A stretch of 64,000 bases of DNA from Xenophilus sp. E41. Lineage in GTDB: Bacteria; Pseudomonadota; Gammaproteobacteria; Burkholderiales; Burkholderiaceae_C. The number at the start of each line of letters is the position of its first letter. Positions within the stretch are counted from its first letter, which is position 1. Shown in pieces: positions 63,332 to 64,000 of this stretch. The position numbers and the translations under genes were made by a program. Location of the stretch: positions 62,001 through 126,000 of the forward strand of contig NZ_QPIB01000009.1 of the NCBI RefSeq assembly GCF_003671765.1, in the 5' to 3' direction. The notes under the pieces are model-generated. The model made no database searches. It saw only the letters and a list, made by a program, of their open reading frames with translations, and was not told where the DNA came from.

Positions 63332-64000
63332 CTAGAGCTGGCGGCTGCGTGCGAGCGGCGGGTTCTGCGCGAAATAGCGCTGGATGCCGCGCATCAGCGC
63401 GTCGGCCAGGTCTTCCTGGTAGGCGACCGTGCGCAGCTTCGCTTCTTCCTCGGGGTTGCTGATGAAGGCGGTTTCGACCAGCACGCTCGGGATGTCGGGC
63501 GCCTTGAGCACGGCGAAGCCGGCCTGCTCGACGCTGCCCTTGTGCAGGCGTGCACCGATGCCCTTGATCTCGCCCAGCATGGCGGTGCCAAGCTTGAGGC
63601 TGTCGTTGATCTGCGCCGTGGTGCTCATGTCGAGCAGCGCCCGCTGCACCTGCGCCTCGTGCTCGCCGACGTTGACGCCGCCGACGCGGTCGGCCTGGTT
63701 CTCCTTGTTGGCGAGCCAGCGCGCCGCGCTGCTGGAGGCGCCGCCCTGGCTGAGCGCGAAGACGCTGGCGCCGCGCGCGGCCGGTGTCGTGAAGGCGTCG
63801 GCATGGATGCTCACGAACAGGTCGGCCTGCACGCGCCGCGCCTTCTGCACACGCACATGCAGCGGCACGAAGAAGTCGGCGTCGCGCGTGAGGAAGGCGC
63901 GCATCGGATTGCCGTTGACGCTGGCCGCGTTGATGCGGTCGCGCAGGCGGTGCGCGACCTGCAGCACGATGTCCTTCTCGCGCGTGCCGGCGGGGCCCAT
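63332..64000 (-). CDS. amiC: N-acetylmuramoyl-L-alanine amidase, C-terminal part (cut by window edge)
   Basis: 222 or so residues of an Amidase_3 catalytic domain are visible; the start lies beyond base 64000. Zinc-binding and catalytic landmarks are FVSIHADAFTTP (His) and PSVLVETAFISNPEEE (Glu). GTREKDIVLQVAHRL near the edge follows the first metal-binding motif, which would be just outside. The enzyme cleaves the amide between MurNAc and the stem peptide during daughter-cell separation. AmiC is the likely member, given the usual tsaE-amiC-mutL order, but this cannot be confirmed here. Confidence 0.85.
   Translation of the reverse strand: MGPAGTREKDIVLQVAHRLRDRINAASVNGNPMRAFLTRDADFFVPLHVRVQKARRVQADLFVSIHADAFTTPAARGASVFALSQGGASSSAARWLANKENQADRVGGVNVGEHEAQVQRALLDMSTTAQINDSLKLGTAMLGEIKGIGARLHKGSVEQAGFAVLKAPDIPSVLVETAFISNPEEEAKLRTVAYQEDLADALMRGIQRYFAQNPPLARSRQL

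Overview
This is a GC-rich stretch of bacterial chromosome. It most likely comes from a member of the Comamonadaceae (Burkholderiales, Betaproteobacteria), in the Variovorax/Acidovorax neighbourhood. The clues are the gene order rpsO-pnp, then quinone oxidoreductase-tpiA-secG-tRNA-Leu-nuoA to nuoN-DUF2818-Nudix-DUF1178, several Bug-type periplasmic receptors, and families of short GC-rich intergenic repeats that I associate with this family. The taxonomic call is an inference from gene order and family membership, not a database match.

Layout. Positions 1-1040 hold the end of an aminotransferase gene and soxR with a SoxR box in front of it. Positions 1131-6441 carry rpsO, pnp, a quinone oxidoreductase, tpiA, secG and a tRNA-Leu(GAG). 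Positions 6515-21275 are the complete 14-gene NADH:quinone oxidoreductase (complex I) operon, all on the + strand and mostly overlapping or closely spaced. It is followed by DUF2818, an ADP-ribose-type Nudix hydrolase and DUF1178. Positions 22779-29636 hold an MsbA-like ABC exporter divergent from a MarR-controlled EmrAB-type tripartite efflux operon (marR, outer-membrane channel, emrA, emrB), which ends at a strong terminator. Positions 29878-36027 form a Liv-type ABC importer with two ATPases, two tandem paralogous binding proteins and two permeases.

Positions 36150-40429 (- strand) hold an AttH-like lipocalin-fold protein, a ParDE toxin-antitoxin pair and a large YbbP/FtsX-type permease. 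A separate run on the - strand (55386-61608) holds the matching YbbA-type ATPase, miaA, a Bcr/CflA transporter, an esterase-like lipoprotein and mutL. Between the permease and its likely ATPase lie about 15 kb of accessory genes (40498-55363). These include two LysR regulators with target regions, an NrtR-like Nudix regulator, an orphan pair of contractile-injection-system tube genes, a GNAT enzyme and a nine-gene catabolic operon. That operon encodes SMP-30 lactonase, FAH hydrolase, cyclase, DenD-like dehydrogenase, SDR, an alpha/beta hydrolase and three Bug receptors. The right end holds a GNAT enzyme, a DedA protein, a glycine-zipper lipoprotein and the C-terminal part of an N-acetylmuramoyl-L-alanine amidase.

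The least ordinary content is in the repeats and junctions. (i) A roughly 40-65 bp palindromic element occurs at least six times. Three copies lie inside coding sequences (ftsX/ybbP, miaA, mutL), and two of these are translated in the same frame into nearly the same peptide. (ii) A double-hairpin element lies between nuoM/nuoN and between livG/livF. Its stems differ but stay complementary around an identical 15-nt loop. (iii) A 161-bp MITE-like element with 12-bp terminal inverted repeats and a 3-bp flanking repeat sits between nuoL and nuoM. (iv) The split YbbA/YbbP pair and the orphan injection-system tube genes suggest insertion of an accessory block.
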